Origin: Paragonimus westermani
Lineage: Eukaryota > Platyhelminthes > Trematoda > Plagiorchiida > Troglotrematidae
Assembly (NCBI GenBank): GCA_008508345.1
Contig: QNGE01000286.1
Coordinates: forward strand, 270,190-334,189
Length of the DNA: 64,000 bases
Direction of reading: 5' to 3'
A model generated the notes under the pieces. That model saw only the letters and a program-made list of their open reading frames with translations. It searched no databases and was not told the DNA's origin. Within the stretch, counting starts at the first letter, position 1. Every line of letters begins with the position of its first letter. Of this stretch, positions 51,700 through 64,000 are shown piece after piece. Position numbers and translations under genes: made by a program.

Positions 51700-54600
51700 A
51701 AGTCCGATGATAGCACTGTAACTGATCTTGCGGCACCAACGAGCGCAATTAGATGTGGCTCAACTGAAGTTGACCGAAACAGTGGCGCGTGCTGTGCCCA
51801 TGACGACAGCAAATTCAAACATCAAACTGGGTTCGAATTTGGAAACCATAAAGCACTGCATCAAGAAATTTGTTTATCATGCTGATGCCGGAATGACCTT
51901 CGAATCTAGGGTCATCCGACACAACGATGTCCTCTGAGTGAAGATGGTCGACATTGATAGTGCAAAAAAGTTACGATTGCTTCTTCGGAAAATCAATGTG
52001 ACGGGTCATTCGAGCTAGGTAGGTGTCATGCTGCCGAAGAAGCTTCATAATCTCACTTCTGAAAAAACACTGAAGACACTGAAAAATAGCTCCTGGAATC
52101 AGTCGTCTTTGTTCAACACCCGTTATCACTCTCCCAAGTAAATGAAGGCTCAACATGATGAGTTTGTCAATTAGGTGACTGCAAGAAACCGAGGGTGTGA
52201 AAAGTTCCAGTTTAGGACAGTGATAGAAGACAAGTTCAAGTGTCTACTATTCGTCTGCAGTTTAAAATCAACCTGAGCCCCCACATTCTTGCCAAAATTT
52301 TGAACAGCACTGTAAAGGACCCTGACATGGTGTTACCATCTGTGACAGAAATATTTCAACACTTGGTCTTTTTTAAACATGACAACCATGGGGTTTCTTT
52401 CAATCCATGCAGTCTTGCGGCGGCAACGCAGGCCAGGAAACCAAAGCCTCCAGTTGCAAAAAAATGGTATTGTGACTACCGACTTCAAGTCCGGTATTCC
52501 TCATTCAAGCAGTACAAACGCCGGAAATGTTGAACTTCGGGCACAAGGAGAAGCGTTACCAATCCACCTTGCCACTCAGGAGTCAGCCGTCGTTTTCAAG
52601 GAACCACCGACAAAAAAAGAAACAGGACGCTTGGCTGAATCCCGCTTTGCCCCCCTTTATTGCAGCCTAGCCACAAGCCGAAAGTGGCTGTTGGTGGTAA
52701 GTAACGCGGTCCGGCACGGTTACACTGAATTTGTGGCAAACGTGGGAGAACATTCATCGTCCGCTATACAGGAAACCAGATTAATCGTTTTAGAATGCCT
52801 CTAAAGAGAAGTCGGAGGCACCTGGCGAGTTGTTCTCCGACATCAAGGGCAGTAATGCCAATGCAGGTGACGCGGTCTATTTTAATAATCATTCGGGGTT
52901 GAATTTTCTGGGCATGGATTGGATCCAGCATGCGAAACATTTAGACACATTGCTGGGATAGCCGTTTAGAATTGTGAACTCGTGGACTCCATCGGTAGAT
53001 CAGTAACCGGGACACGTTTATCAGGATCTCACATAGAAGCTTTTAAACAAATTCGTTGAAACACTCCATGAAGAACTTTTTAGATGCATCAAAACGACCA
53101 TATTATTGCGCCAAAGTGCAAACACCAAACTTTTTGGCCACGGCGACTTGTGTCATATGCCGCTCTACCAAGTGTGGAAGTAGAGTTGAACAAGATTCGA
53201 AAACCCGGAGCTATTCAGCCGGCCGACTACTCCGCTTGGGCAGCCACCATTTTCATTGAAGAGAAGGCCAACTGCTCTACCCGGCTCAACACGGATTTTT
53301 CTGTGGGATTAAATGATGTGCTTGAGACCTATCAGTGTCTCCCTCTAGCTCCTGAAGACTTCGTCGCAAAGCTCACCTACAACAGACGCCTTACCAAACC
53401 CAAGCTGGCCGAAGCCTGTCTATAGATTGAAGTCGATGAGGGTCTCAGAGAACGGATGACCATTAACAAACTTCGAGGAATATTTCTTCATCGCCGTCTA
53501 CCCTTAGGGGTGAAAGTGGTGCCGCAATCTTTTAACAGATCGCAGACACGATTTTTTCTGACGTTTCGGGCGCATCAACATAACCCTGCGGTGCCACTGT
53601 GCTCAACGCCGATCCTGATTATCTACACCGAAAACTTGACAATGTTCTCAGCTAAGTCCCAGAATTTAGGTTTCATTTTTGCGCTGAAAAGTGCAGACTG
53701 CCTAATCAGTCGAACAAGTATACGATTCACAAACGATCAGAATAGTCTCCACCCTTGATTGCGCTAGGGTCAACGCAATCAGTCGAATGCTCTACCCAGC
53801 AGACATCTCAGCTTCGCCGTCGTCTAAATGACTAGTGAACTGCTACAGCGCCTTCCTGTTCCTCAAAAACCATATCCAAGCCTGCCGTGCGGCTTACTGA
53901 GCGCCAAAAAAGCGCTTAATCGTGTCGACACCATGTTCACTTTGGATTTACGTCTGACGCATTTCGACCCAACCTTGGATGTTCTGGAAGCTGCGGGCGC
54001 CTTAGACTAGGATATTGGTTCAGTCGTAACCGGTTTTGAAAAGGCCATAGTTCACTTATTCTGGACGCTGACAGGTGCATAACAGAACAGCTGATAAATC
54101 ATAAGGGAGGCACAGCCAATGGTATTCGCAGTAAGCGAATTGAATAAAATGCTTTGCGGATGCTAACTCACCCCATTGACGGGTAGGAAGCAGCTGCTTC
54201 AAATTCTCGGATGAAAGAAGGGCGTTCAGGTTTATATGGCTAACCGCCTGCGAGGCTCAGCAACTGTGCATCTTGACTACAACTCCATCGTTAATTAACG
54301 AAAAACAGCCAGTAACCGTCGGGCAAACGCCTCCTTGCGATGGTTGACTCGCGCACCGCAGAAAACTAGTACATTGTGATTGCGGCTATTTCGGTGGTTC
54401 ATGATATAAACTACGTGGCAACAGAAACAGCATTGGGCCTCGCCATAACCTCATCAATCATTCAGCGGTCAATGAGACGATATCCAACTTGCAGAGTCCT
54501 TAAAGCTATATCTTCAATGAACGGCGTCGGAACCGTATTGATGGGGAGACGAAACAGTACGTTTAGGGAATAGACTGTCTTTCTACCGTCAGCTTCTGCA

Positions 54601-55330
54601 TCTCGCCCGATGAACGTGTGATAGTCTAATTTGGCGTCAAAGCTCGGGTCCTGCAGCAACTTTACTGTGGCCATCCCAGTACCATACGGATGAAAACAGT
54701 GACATGCAGTTACGGGCACTGACCTTAGTTGGATTTCGACATCGGGAAACGGTGCAGAGGCTGTCCCTCTTGTGCGCCGGCTGCCAAAAATACTCAGTGG
54801 AAGCTGGGTTGCAATCGTGGTCAATGCCTTAAAAGCTGTGGATTCGCGCGTTCATCAAACTTACCTTACAGCCGAACTGCCAAAACTTCCCGGTGTTTGT
54901 CGACGCATACAACAAATGCCTAGAAGTTTGTCAGATGGAAACAGCGTTGATAACCTTTAAGGTACGGAAGATGGACCAAATATTCGGCCGTTTTGTGGCA
55001 CTGAATACAACCAAGTCGGACAACGGAAGTCAGTTTACTCCTGGTACTTTCGTGAGTTCGTGTAAGCAGAATGGGATTGATCGCACCCCACCACCTGCAA
55101 TCCAACAGCCAGTGTGAACGACCTGCAGACACGTTCATTCTATTAGCAACATATTAAAGTCCGTCGTTACAATTTTTATGAAGTACAAATTATCGTCCCT
55201 ACCGCTGGACAATGGAAAAGTTCGCTAATGGATCATCACGTTACGCGTCAGTCAATGTGACCCTGAATTGCCATCGAACCGCATGAGTGTAAGTATACCA
55301 TTAATCCGTCTATCAGCCACGTGTTCTCAG
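51700..55330 (+). pseudogene. Ty3/gypsy retrotransposon gag-pol remnant (element 2)
   Basis: The order of domains is complete but decayed. Gag: 51728 onward, FVYHADAGMTFESRV, VDIDSAKKLRLLLRKINVTG, LFNTRYHSPK, KFQFRTVIEDKFKCL. Protease region: GMDWIQHAKHLDTLLG near 52910. RT: YAALPSVEVELNKI, WAATIFIEEKAN, RLNTDFSVGLNDVLETYQ near 53160-53330, then RRLPLGVKVVPQSF. RNase H: RLTHFDPTLDVLEAAGALD near 53950, catalytic text lost. Integrase: zinc finger GHPSTIRMK...CRGCPSC near 54655-54780; core PVFVDAYNKCLEVCQMETAL and KSDNGSQFTPGTF near 54885-55050. Stops and shifts are frequent. It is a different lineage from element 1. Confidence 0.88.
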
Positions 55331-58300
55331 TATTTTCTCTCCAGAATACCCATGGGTTTCTTGGGGCACTACATGGCTAACACGCGAAGTGGACATTGCC
55401 ATACGCTCAATCAAATCGAGCCTGGTTGGCCCTCCGTGCTTATTCTTCAGTTTAGCAAACCATCATCTGGGATTGAGCTTGTATAGCCCTCTGCCGCTTT
55501 TGGTCGGAACACAGTGCAAAGTGAAAAATTCCAGACAGTGAACGCCGGATGAACGTCAGGGATAAAGATCCTCTATGGTTTTTCGAGACTAAGGAGAACG
55601 AACCTAATCTGTTCGAAAAAACATGGTTTTGTGAAGCACGACAATTGTCGACAAATTTTTACAACGCTAACGACTTCTGTACCAATCAGATGGTTTTCAA
55701 TTACTGAGCGAGACTAAGGAAACTCTGTCTAAGATGAGGGAAGCAACTTGAGAATGGAGTGTATTCTTCTCAGCAAGTACTCACGGTCGTGTCCGCAGAC
55801 AAGTTCAAGCAAATATTCCACAGCTAGCACGTCACGCTGCATCTTCCTATTGACAGTCATCTCACAACCTTTAGAACATTAGTTTAGTCACTGATCACAC
55901 TGTGCAGTTTATACGCTGCGCGCTGACGGATCCACTGCTGGCGAAGCATCTGGAAGTCATTCTGCCTACATATTTCATTCCTCAGTTTCCTCTCTATAGA
56001 TCCCCAGCCCAGCAGGGTATCTCATCATGCACTCCATTCCTAAAGATGAGGAGGCAAATAATGCACGCAACAAAATGTGGATTTGCAACAAATCTAATGA
56101 ACCCGTTGATTACCAGGCACTTGTTTGGCAATCTTGAATCCGCATGGCCAGTAATTCCAGACGTGATTCAGGTTTCTTTTCTGTCATTGCTTACATGCAT
56201 CCCTGTTGCTCCATAAACATTTTGCAACAACTCACTGTCCTAAAAGGCGATGTGTATTTTGTGTTCTACTTTTGGTCGCGCTAATCTTTGCCTATCGGTG
56301 TGTTCGGTCTTATTGAGGGCTACGGGTTCCTGATACAACAGGGTCGAATAACGGGACCACTCGTGGTTAATTTTCTCAGAGAATCATGCCAAATTAAACG
56401 GTTGTCGTATTTGAAGGTGAAATTTGCGGAGTTTGGCCAACGATTCCCATGCTTTAAGAAGGAATGCTATATCTGGGACGTCCAGGGTTTGTTCGTTCGA
56501 AAGACAAACATGATTTCCGAATGTATTGGACTTGAGAAACATTCTGAAGAGAAGGCGTAATTTCAGTGCAAATCCTCGCTTTCGGATATCTTAGATTATA
56601 TCCAAATCAAAATTTCCGGCAAAGTACCTGCAGTTCATCGATTGTAAGTAGGTAGCTTCATTAGAAAAATGGGAACATCCAAGATATTAGTTCGGTTCAC
56701 TAAAAGCCCATTGTGAGCGATAGCTCACTCTTTTGCGTTTTATAAGCGCACTCACTGGGATTTTCCGGGTGGAACATATCAACTCAACTTATGAGAACGC
56801 CAAGTTTAATGGCGTTACGGAGATGTCGATTACATAGACATTAACTACCACGCCATTTTGCCATTGCATTTTAGCAGGGAATTCACCATGTCTGGCAGCT
56901 TAACGCGCACTACAACTTTTTATCTTCCTCAACTATTCGAACTTCACACTTTACACTTTTGAAAGATTTAGAGTAGGACTCAACGGTAGAAGTTGCATAA
57001 CCTTGAACGAGTGTACGGAACGTCATCGCTGGCTGATATCGAATGCCTGGAATCGGGGATTTTGTGCCTAGTTGCCAGCACACGCAACTTTGTACCACAC
57101 CTCCTTTGTTTTGTCACAGCACAAATGAAGTGAAATGACTGAGCAGGTTGCTCCTTAACAACACTTGAGAGCTTGTCAATAGCAGGATTTCTGTGGAGCC
57201 AAATGGCGATGTCACTGAAAATCACGATGACTGCAACATCGATGAAAGGTGTATGTCATGTTGATCATCGTTGCGGACAAACATGCGGCTTTTCAAGGTA
57301 AACTTTGTTTTGCGAAGCTCACTTGGGTATCAACAGTAACCGTGAGTTTCAACCTCATATTTACACTTCATTCTACTTGTATGCTCGCAGTAGTACACTT
57401 CTCACTCAGAATTTGACGTATCGCGTCCGTCCGCCACTGTTCGGTACGCTTGTACTTACATGAGTTCCACAAATTCTAAATTCTGTTCGTTGACAACTTT
57501 GATTAATTTTCTCCCTGCGGTGTTTGACTGAAGCATTGAAGGTGGTGGCAGGAAGTTGCACTGCGCATTTTACTAAATCGCAAACAACCTGTCAATCTTT
57601 TACAGCTTCCCATCTGGCGTGAAGGAACTTCCATCATCTGTAGAATTTAAAAATCGGCGTTGTTATGACGTTTTCTATTTATCTTCAACGGTAAATATAT
57701 GTCTGCCTTCTCGTCCTTCCGGTTCACAAATGGAACTTACGTGAACTGTTGAGACTAGTAGCATGTGTGAACAATAAATAACTGTATTCTCAGGTTGCAC
57801 TCATCAAGACAAGTAGTGTGCGCCTGAACCATGTTTATTTCTACACATATAAGTGTACATAACACCACGATGCCGTATGTTTCAGAAGCGCACTGCATGT
57901 GCATCCCTTACTAAAACAGTCTTAAACACAGAATGTTAGGGTTTTGCAATAGATTCATTCATTTTAAAATCTGGTGGTGGCCCGACAGTCCTACAACACG
58001 TCCGTTCGTGTTCGGGGGTAACGGTGTTCGGGTGTGCACAGTCGTTTAGATATCCACAACACAGAATGACCAACTTGTCATACTACATGTCCAGTCTCAG
58101 CAAGGAAAGTTTCAGTGAACATATCTAATCTCACTTCCAACCAGAGTAGATACAAAAAAGGTATTAGTGGATGGGAACCTTAAAACTTCCATTTGTAACT
58201 GTTCGTGGCTGTCAGTTCACGAATTGGGTTTTGATATAGAAAGTCAGATGGCGTACCAGCATCATTCATGAAACTGAAAACCTTGAAATAACATTGTAAC

Positions 58301-58964
58301 AAATTTCATCGAGGCATTCAAGGAAAACAGCACATTACAGCTGATGAAGGTCGTTGGTGATAAGTGAGACGGGGAAACAAATACCGTTCGACACTACGAG
58401 TGAAACATTTGTCGTCTTACAGACAGGATTCATAGACCGCCAAACACAAGTCAGAATATATCTTGGTAAAATACTGGACGTCTGGTACCGGCGACAACTA
58501 ACTGTCTCAAGCGACCACAGAAAAACATAATAATACACTGACCGAACAGTTATTTAGCAATTAACAGACGAATGACAGCCGCTGCATTCGCAACTAGGTT
58601 TGACCGCATTTTTTATGATATTGTTGGGCTAGCAAAAATTCTCGCAAAACAACCGGCATTTTAGCTCTCCAGTGGCAGTCACTATCAGCACCAACATAAC
58701 GCTCTAAGTGCGCAAGTTGACTACGTAAAGTTGTGCAAATAATGTTGTAGGTTCAGTTGATACGCCGGACCGAAACTTGTCGTGCCCGCACTTCCACAAG
58801 CGTATGTCAACTTCATAGCCTGAGAGGCCGATCCCGATCAAAGAGGGCGGTCGTACAGGGCATTTTGTTATTGATACGGCGCTAAAGTGCAGAAATATTA
58901 GAAACTGAATATGAAAAATGAATACCAGGCGTCGATAGTGAATGTGCCAAATTCAGAAAGAAAC
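55331..58964. other. Intergenic DNA with no recognised feature
   Basis: A 104-codon frame at 55902-56216 and a 90-codon frame at 56288-56560 (plus) follow the integrase but do not match known gypsy domains. Nothing else is supported. Confidence 0.4.
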
Positions 58965-58970
58965 TTTATT
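58965..58970 (-). terminator. Possible poly(A) signal (AATAAA)
   Basis: AATAAA in minus orientation lies about 150 bp after the stop codon of the membrane-protein-like frame at 59119-59467, followed by T-rich sequence. Spacing and orientation fit a 3' UTR end. AATAAA is common by chance, so support depends on the exon call. Confidence 0.35.
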
Positions 58971-59118
58971 CACACGAACGTGACTGAATAGAACGAATCA
59001 AGTAATAACAAAGCGATGGAGCACAATCGAAATTAAAGATACGACCAAACAAGAGTTCAACAATGGGAAGTAGGAAAAGATTGGCCGCGCTGGAACGAAG
59101 CGCTGTAATTAAGTGCTA

Positions 59119-59467
59119 TTAAGTCCTAGAAATATACCAAAATGAACTTCCTTCAGAAGAACAACTGGCCTCGTGCGATTCGCATGCAAGAAGAAAAACG
59201 ACCAACGAAACAAGAATGAATGTGGGCAGGAGGCGTGGCCCCGAACTTTCAACCGAATACACGACCGTTGCCACGCAACCGATAGAGGCAGTTATCGCAA
59301 CAAGCACTACAAAATGGATGTAAAGTGTTACTTCACTCCATTCTGATAATTCAAATAGAACACCTGGAGTTAGTCCCATGTGATACATTTCAACGAAGTA
59401 AATAACCCACACGGGATCAGTCAGACTAACAACAAATGAACGGATAGCGCCAACACGTTTTAGCACA
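59119..59467 (-). CDS. Candidate 3'-terminal exon of a neighbouring membrane-protein gene
   Basis: An open frame of about 115 codons ends in TAA at 59119. It has protein-like composition: DPVWVIYFVEMYHMGLTPG, then a hydrophobic helix around YIHFVVLVAITASIGCVATV and a second, LLPTFILVSLVVFLLACE, with a short Ser/Cys-rich tail. No ATG opens the frame; it begins at TAT just after GTCTTGTCTAG, which could be a splice acceptor. That AG lies at the very edge of the CR1 LINE that starts at about 59468 on the other strand. So either the LINE cut into the exon or it supplied the acceptor. I do not recognise the family. A poly(A) signal lies downstream. Confidence 0.35.
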
Positions 59468-61650
59468 TACTAGACAAGACCACACCTTAGATCTCATCTT
59501 CACAACAGGCACCTCTTCTGATACTGCGTCAGTCCTGAAACAATTTCCAAGAAGTGATCACAACATAGCCAACTTCATGTTTGGCGTAAAAGTTGTAGAA
59601 GAGTTGATCGTCGTACATTACTGTCAAACTAAATTCGCCGACTGGAACGTGTCCACCACACTGCTGAGATCTCTCGAGTGGAACTCATTTTTTCTGACCG
59701 CTGATTCTAGTATTGCAACCGAAGCATTTAATGAACACTTCAAGTCTTGCATGAATATCTTAGCCCCGCAAAGAGCAAAACACCGTAATGTGTACGGTAG
59801 GCATAATTCACACCTCAAAGGAGCAAGGTAAGCTCAACTGTCCCAAATCACGGTACCGGAAAACCCGCGAATTCTCTGTTATCACGCAGATGTATAAAAT
59901 GTTCAGTGGTGTTGAATATGGAACAAAAATGCTCCAAAAAAGTGAAGAAAAACGTGCACTTAGCAGCAAAGATATGAGCTTGCAGCTGATGAAGTTGATG
60001 CGACGCAGGAATAATGGGAGATACCCTGCCATCTCAGTGGTGACATTACAGGACAAAACTACCGTAGCTGATCCTGTTACAATCTGTGAGGACTTCAATT
60101 CATATTTTGCCGCTTCCTTCAACATTGAAGGACATATACTGCCTTCACCTCTCCTTGTAGGTACAAGTACGCTCCTAAGCCGAGTCTCTGTTGATGTAGG
60201 GTTCATACGCTCTCAGTTAGCTACTATCACACCTTCTTATCTACTTGGTCCTGATGGCAGTCACCCCGTTGCTCCAAAACTCGGAGGACAAGACATCCCT
60301 CTAATTCCGCTTAATACTTATACACCTCTAGCATCAGGTTCCCTCTATCTTTAGTGGAAACACTCTTTAATTAAGCCCCGCTATATAAGTGGCTCGCGAC
60401 ATGAAGTCAGCAATTATCTTCCCATTAACCATACTTCAGTTTATCCAGGGGTGTTGGAATGGATAAAATATCGAATGGTCGAATTTTCATCATCAAGAAA
60501 CCTTGTAAACCACTACCAGCATGGGTTTCACAACGAACGTTCTTGCAATACGTGCCAGCTAGGAGTTCTTAACCACGTGACAGAATCTACCGACGCCGGA
60601 GGGGCGATCATCATTGTACTGTTGGACATGGCGAAGGCTTTCGATCGTGTACCTCATAAGCATTTTCTGCTCAGAATAGCATCCTTTGGTGTTCGCGGTC
60701 CATTACTTGCCTGGTTTTCTTCATACCTTACACAAACAGTGAAAGTGGGAGACAATAGCTCGACGCCCAGACCAGTCGCTAGTGGGGTGATACAAGAAAG
60801 TGTTTCGGGACCGTTACTCTTTCTCATACACATAAACCATATATAAAAAGTTATCAAGCATGCAAACTATTTCTAATCACTACTGATATCAAACGTTTTT
60901 ATAGCTTTCCTTCTGGTAATCTAAAGTCATGTTCAGAAAATATACGAAAGTACTTCATGTCATTACGGACTTGCTGCCAAACTTGGCTGATGAAATTTTC
61001 AGCCAATAAATCCGCAATCCTTGCGCAAGGTTGTCACGTACCAGATGGCTCTATAAAGCCGGACGGTCACCGCATATCAACCGCTAACTCGACAAGTGAC
61101 TCAGATTTACGCTACTCAAGCCCATTTCACTCTGTGGAACACATATCTTCCCTAGTTGTTAAAGCTGGACGGACGGTAGGTTTCACTGAACACTCAATCA
61201 CCCTACCTGCTGCTCGATTACGCCTTTATAAACCATGCATACGACCCCAGTTTAAGCACTGCATGTTCATGTATAGCCACTTGCGCAAGTCCGATAGGCC
61301 AACTCTGGAAAGCCTCCAACGTGCATTCACGGGAATCTTATTTGGTTATCCATCTTCTCTGAGCTACATAGAACGCTGCCAGACGCTTGCAATCGATACT
61401 CTTTGGTTACAGAGACTCAAGCTTGACCTTGAACTCATGAATAATCGGGTGTGTGGCAATAAATTTACCGTAGCTTCGCAGCTCGCTTACAACACGGGTC
61501 GACGTATAAACTCAGGGACAGAGAATTCACTTTGGCAGCTTTTAAAACCTGGAATAACTGAGTTCAGATTTTTCTAGTGAAATATTCCCACATTTGGAAC
61601 AAACTCCCGTATGCAATTAAAGCCAGTAAGAGTATCCGTCAATCCAAACG
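59468..61650 (+). pseudogene. CR1/jockey-type LINE, 5'-truncated
   Basis: It starts inside the endonuclease C-terminus: TRQDHTLDLIFTTG, then FPRSDHNIANF near 59545 (SDHN motif). A linker follows (SRYRKTREF, LMKLMRRRNNGRYP, VTICEDFNSYFAASF, LLGPDGSHPV). The RT is at 60450-60850: YQHGFHNERSCNTCQLGVLN, motif A IVLLDMAKAFDRVPHKHFL, motif B VIQESVSGPLLFLIHIN; the catalytic YADD box is destroyed by stops near 60855. The C-terminal domain is at 60957-61640: FSANKSAILAQG, RLRLYKPCIRPQFKHCMFMY, LESLQRAFTGILFGYPSSLS, and IWNKLPYAIKASKSIRQ after a stop at 61577. Dead copy. Confidence 0.88.
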
Positions 61651-62315
61651 AAGCCCAAGAGCTTTCCATACAGTAACAAACGTCATGTCCATTTTCAAGC
61701 TTCACTCGTCTGAGGACATTATTTTCGATAACGGACCTGATAACATCTGACGGGAAACCCTCTGTTCTGCGTGGTGTTACGTCATGCACCCCTCAAACTG
61801 ATCAAAACTGTAAATTTCAGGACAGATCTCGTACTTTTTAACTTACTTTTAGACTTGCTTGCAAGCGAGAAAACGTGTTTATAGTCAGCACGTAAAGGTG
61901 TCAACATACACATGCCCGTCAGTAACGGTCCAACCATCCTGGTACACTCTTACTCCATACTTATTGATATCTGTGTGTGTATGTTCAAGCCATCATGCAT
62001 GAGCTGAACATACTGAAAAAAAGAAACTCAACCTGTTTGCCTCATGGCTACATAAAAACCTTGCGTTGCAACTCTTCCTTCTTCTCTCCCCGATAGACCA
62101 CCTGGCAACCTCTCGGTATTGTCGAGCATTCTTCTCAACTTAGATATCGGCTGTACAGAGATAATTGACATCTAAATTCGGCAGAAATCGTATACTAGGT
62201 TAAGCTGAAAATCGATCTCCTTTCGCGTTATTTGATAACCGATATTAGACTATGGTATATATTTAATCAATTAGCACAATGCTGTTAACGTCACATAAAA
62301 GCTTATGCCAAAATA
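61651..62315. other. Intergenic DNA with no recognised feature
   Basis: This includes what may be the 3' tail of the preceding LINE. No open frame of note was found. Confidence 0.4.
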
Positions 62316-62849
62316 TCACATGTTCCATTGTTCATCATAGTACATATAGTCAGTTCTACGTTCTCCCTTTTGCCGGATGATTTTGCCTCCCATTCTTGGT
62401 TCTACTGATATACACCATGCGAGAAAATATTCCACCCCACCCGGACACTCAAAACCTCGTAATGGTTGGCCATATCGCGAGATCCTCAAAATCCTTTGGA
62501 ATTCAAGCAAATAATGGATTCTGGTCGAGAGGTCCCCCCGCAAAAGTATATGCGTTCACATCTCCCCCATCATCACAACATTTTCTGTACTCCTTCGTGG
62601 GACTATTTGCATGGAACGAAAATAAAATTTCTTCACAGTACATCCCCTCCATCCTCCAAACACCTTTTTGGGCACGTCTTTGAGCATTTGGCCAGTGATC
62701 ACCTTGCGGGATTCCAATTGATGTAACAGCTCAAATATTTTATCAGATTCCGTAGATTCTATATATACCGTCTCAGAAGTACGTATCTCAAACTTCTCCC
62801 TGAAGGGGAATTTTTTGTCATGTGGTGTCTGTTTTGTTGCAATATTCAC
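62316..62849 (-). pseudogene. Unrecognised reading frame with one internal stop
   Basis: A single frame runs for 178 codons with one stop (at about 62556). Landmarks are FPFREKFEIRTSETVYIEST, LLHQLESRKVITGQMLKDVP, KKVFGGWRGCTVKKFYF, then YLLEFQRILRISRYGQPLRG and FECPGGVEYFLAW. Length and composition suggest a once-coding stretch, but I do not recognise the family. The opposite strand is also open in part. It could belong to an unknown transposon or an old exon. Confidence 0.3.
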
Positions 62850-63479
62850 ACAGATGACTGTACAATTTACAGTCGCAGTGTTCAGATGTGTATGTTACTT
62901 TAAAATGTGTACACTGGTCGCGTTCTCCTGAGCGTGTTTCTCAAATGATTTGAACTAGGTTTTTAAAGTGAGAGAATATTGTGTGCAAATAAGCAAACCG
63001 GGGAATTGGGGCATTAAAGCAAGTGGGGGAGTATCTGATCGGAAGATTCGGTAACAACGCGATAAACTGACCATTTTACCCATTTGGAAATCCGCTGGGG
63101 GCACAGTGGGCGGTAATTTTTGACTGTTTGTAGCCACGGATCACCGTAAATTCTTCTAATTTTGGACGCAATTTTCTCGAAGCACACCATCTCAGTGAAG
63201 ATTACAGCTTCCGGAGTCAGTTCCAGGGGTACACATTCAAATATTCATAATGTAGCTGCGGTGCTCGATATATTCTTTTGGGTGGAAAAACATACCTGAA
63301 TGTGTTCAAAACTCTAAATGTTCCACAATTATCACCACATTTTTCACACGTGTCAGCCTTTCACGGGGACCAGAAATCTCATGAGGTGAGCCGACATATA
63401 TCGCTTTTCCGACTTGAAGGACTAGGCGTTTGGAATAAAAGAAAAAGTCTCCGGCATGTCACGAAGGCCAGAGAAACAT
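62850..63479. other. Intergenic DNA with no recognised feature
   Basis: The short frames on both strands (for example 62955-63137 minus and 63278-63496 plus) show no family similarity. The last may be the decayed linker of the LINE that follows. Confidence 0.35.
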
Positions 63480-64000
63480 CCTGTTTCGTGAGGTGAAAAG
63501 TGTGAACAGCGAATCAGGAGACACGAATACGTCTAACTCTTTAAATTCGATGGACCCTGACCCGATTTTACCAGAGGTATTGAGGAAAGTGTCTTTTCTA
63601 CCTACCAAACCACTGCATAAATTTTCGTGCGGAATGCTTCTACTGATATCACTCTCAAAGAACGAAAGGTGGCCGCTGCTGTTCCTATTCATGGGTCGGG
63701 TAATAGACACTCTTGTCAGCTACCGGTAGATAAAGCCAACAAGTATTCCGTGCATACTCTCAGGGCGTTACCTCAAACAAGCCATCCTAGGGCGCTCTTT
63801 AGAAAACACTGCTATTTTTGCATCCCAAGACGAATCCTTACCAAGTAGGTCTGGCGTAATAAACGCGTTGCTTTTTGTGGTCGGCCTAACGTATGCTAAA
63901 GACCATGGTCTTACATCGGACGTCATGTCCCTTGACTTCACGGCATCAGATACGATGCTCAACACTGGATCAACTAGTTTCTTGATGGCAAGACCTGCTG
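63480..64000 (+). pseudogene. CR1/jockey-type LINE RT fragment, runs off the right edge
   Basis: In shifted frames it reads DPDPILPEVLRKVSFLPTKP near 63560 (the usual text is GPDGILPEVLRE), LHKFF/VRNASTDITLKERKVAA with VPIHGSGNRHSCQLPVDKAN near 63620-63740 (the WK-VPIHK-GNR...NYRPVS region), and TSDVMSLDFTASDTMLNTGS near 63915-63970. The last is RT motif A with the usual FSKAFD altered. At least two frameshifts. It continues beyond 64000. Confidence 0.75.

Overview
This looks like nuclear DNA from a flatworm, most likely a digenean trematode (fluke). It has a split gene with very long introns, AT-leaning non-coding DNA, and heavily decayed retroelements of the classes that dominate fluke genomes: RTE and CR1/jockey LINEs, a Penelope-like element, two Ty3/gypsy elements, and a short repeat carrying a hammerhead ribozyme. 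No bacterial-type genes, operons or CRISPR arrays are present. The class-level placement is an inference from this repertoire.

The one clear cellular gene is the catalytic subunit of calcineurin (PP2B, PPP3C-type Ser/Thr phosphatase) on the minus strand. Four coding exons join in frame with canonical splice sites: 45736-45790 (start codon and 18 codons), 20611-20811, 12813-12937 and 277-388. They give the N-terminus and the first part of the phosphatase fold, including the GDIHG, GDYVDRG and RGNHE motifs. The rest of the gene lies beyond the left edge. The introns are about 24.9, 7.7 and 12.4 kb.

These introns hold most of the repeats. Intron 3 (389-12812) has an RTE endonuclease fragment and two copies of an LTR-like repeat. 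Intron 2 (12938-20610) has the best hammerhead-ribozyme element and copies of two other repeat families. Intron 1 (20812-45735) has RTE reverse transcriptases, three more ribozyme-family copies, a truncated RTE/Penelope/gypsy mosaic, and a CR1 LINE split by a 567-bp foldback element.

Upstream of the calcineurin start (45.8-64 kb) lie a decayed gypsy element (about 51.2-55.3 kb), a possible 3'-terminal exon of a neighbouring minus-strand gene with a poly(A) signal (about 58.96-59.47 kb), and two CR1 LINEs (59.5-61.65 kb and from 63.5 kb to the end).

The most interesting signals are RNA-level. One is a repeat family that combines a tRNA-like Pol III module, a type I hammerhead ribozyme and inverted terminal arms. 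The other is a separate three-copy repeat with an 11-bp hairpin whose base pairs co-vary between copies. All transposon-derived reading frames are broken and none looks able to move by itself.
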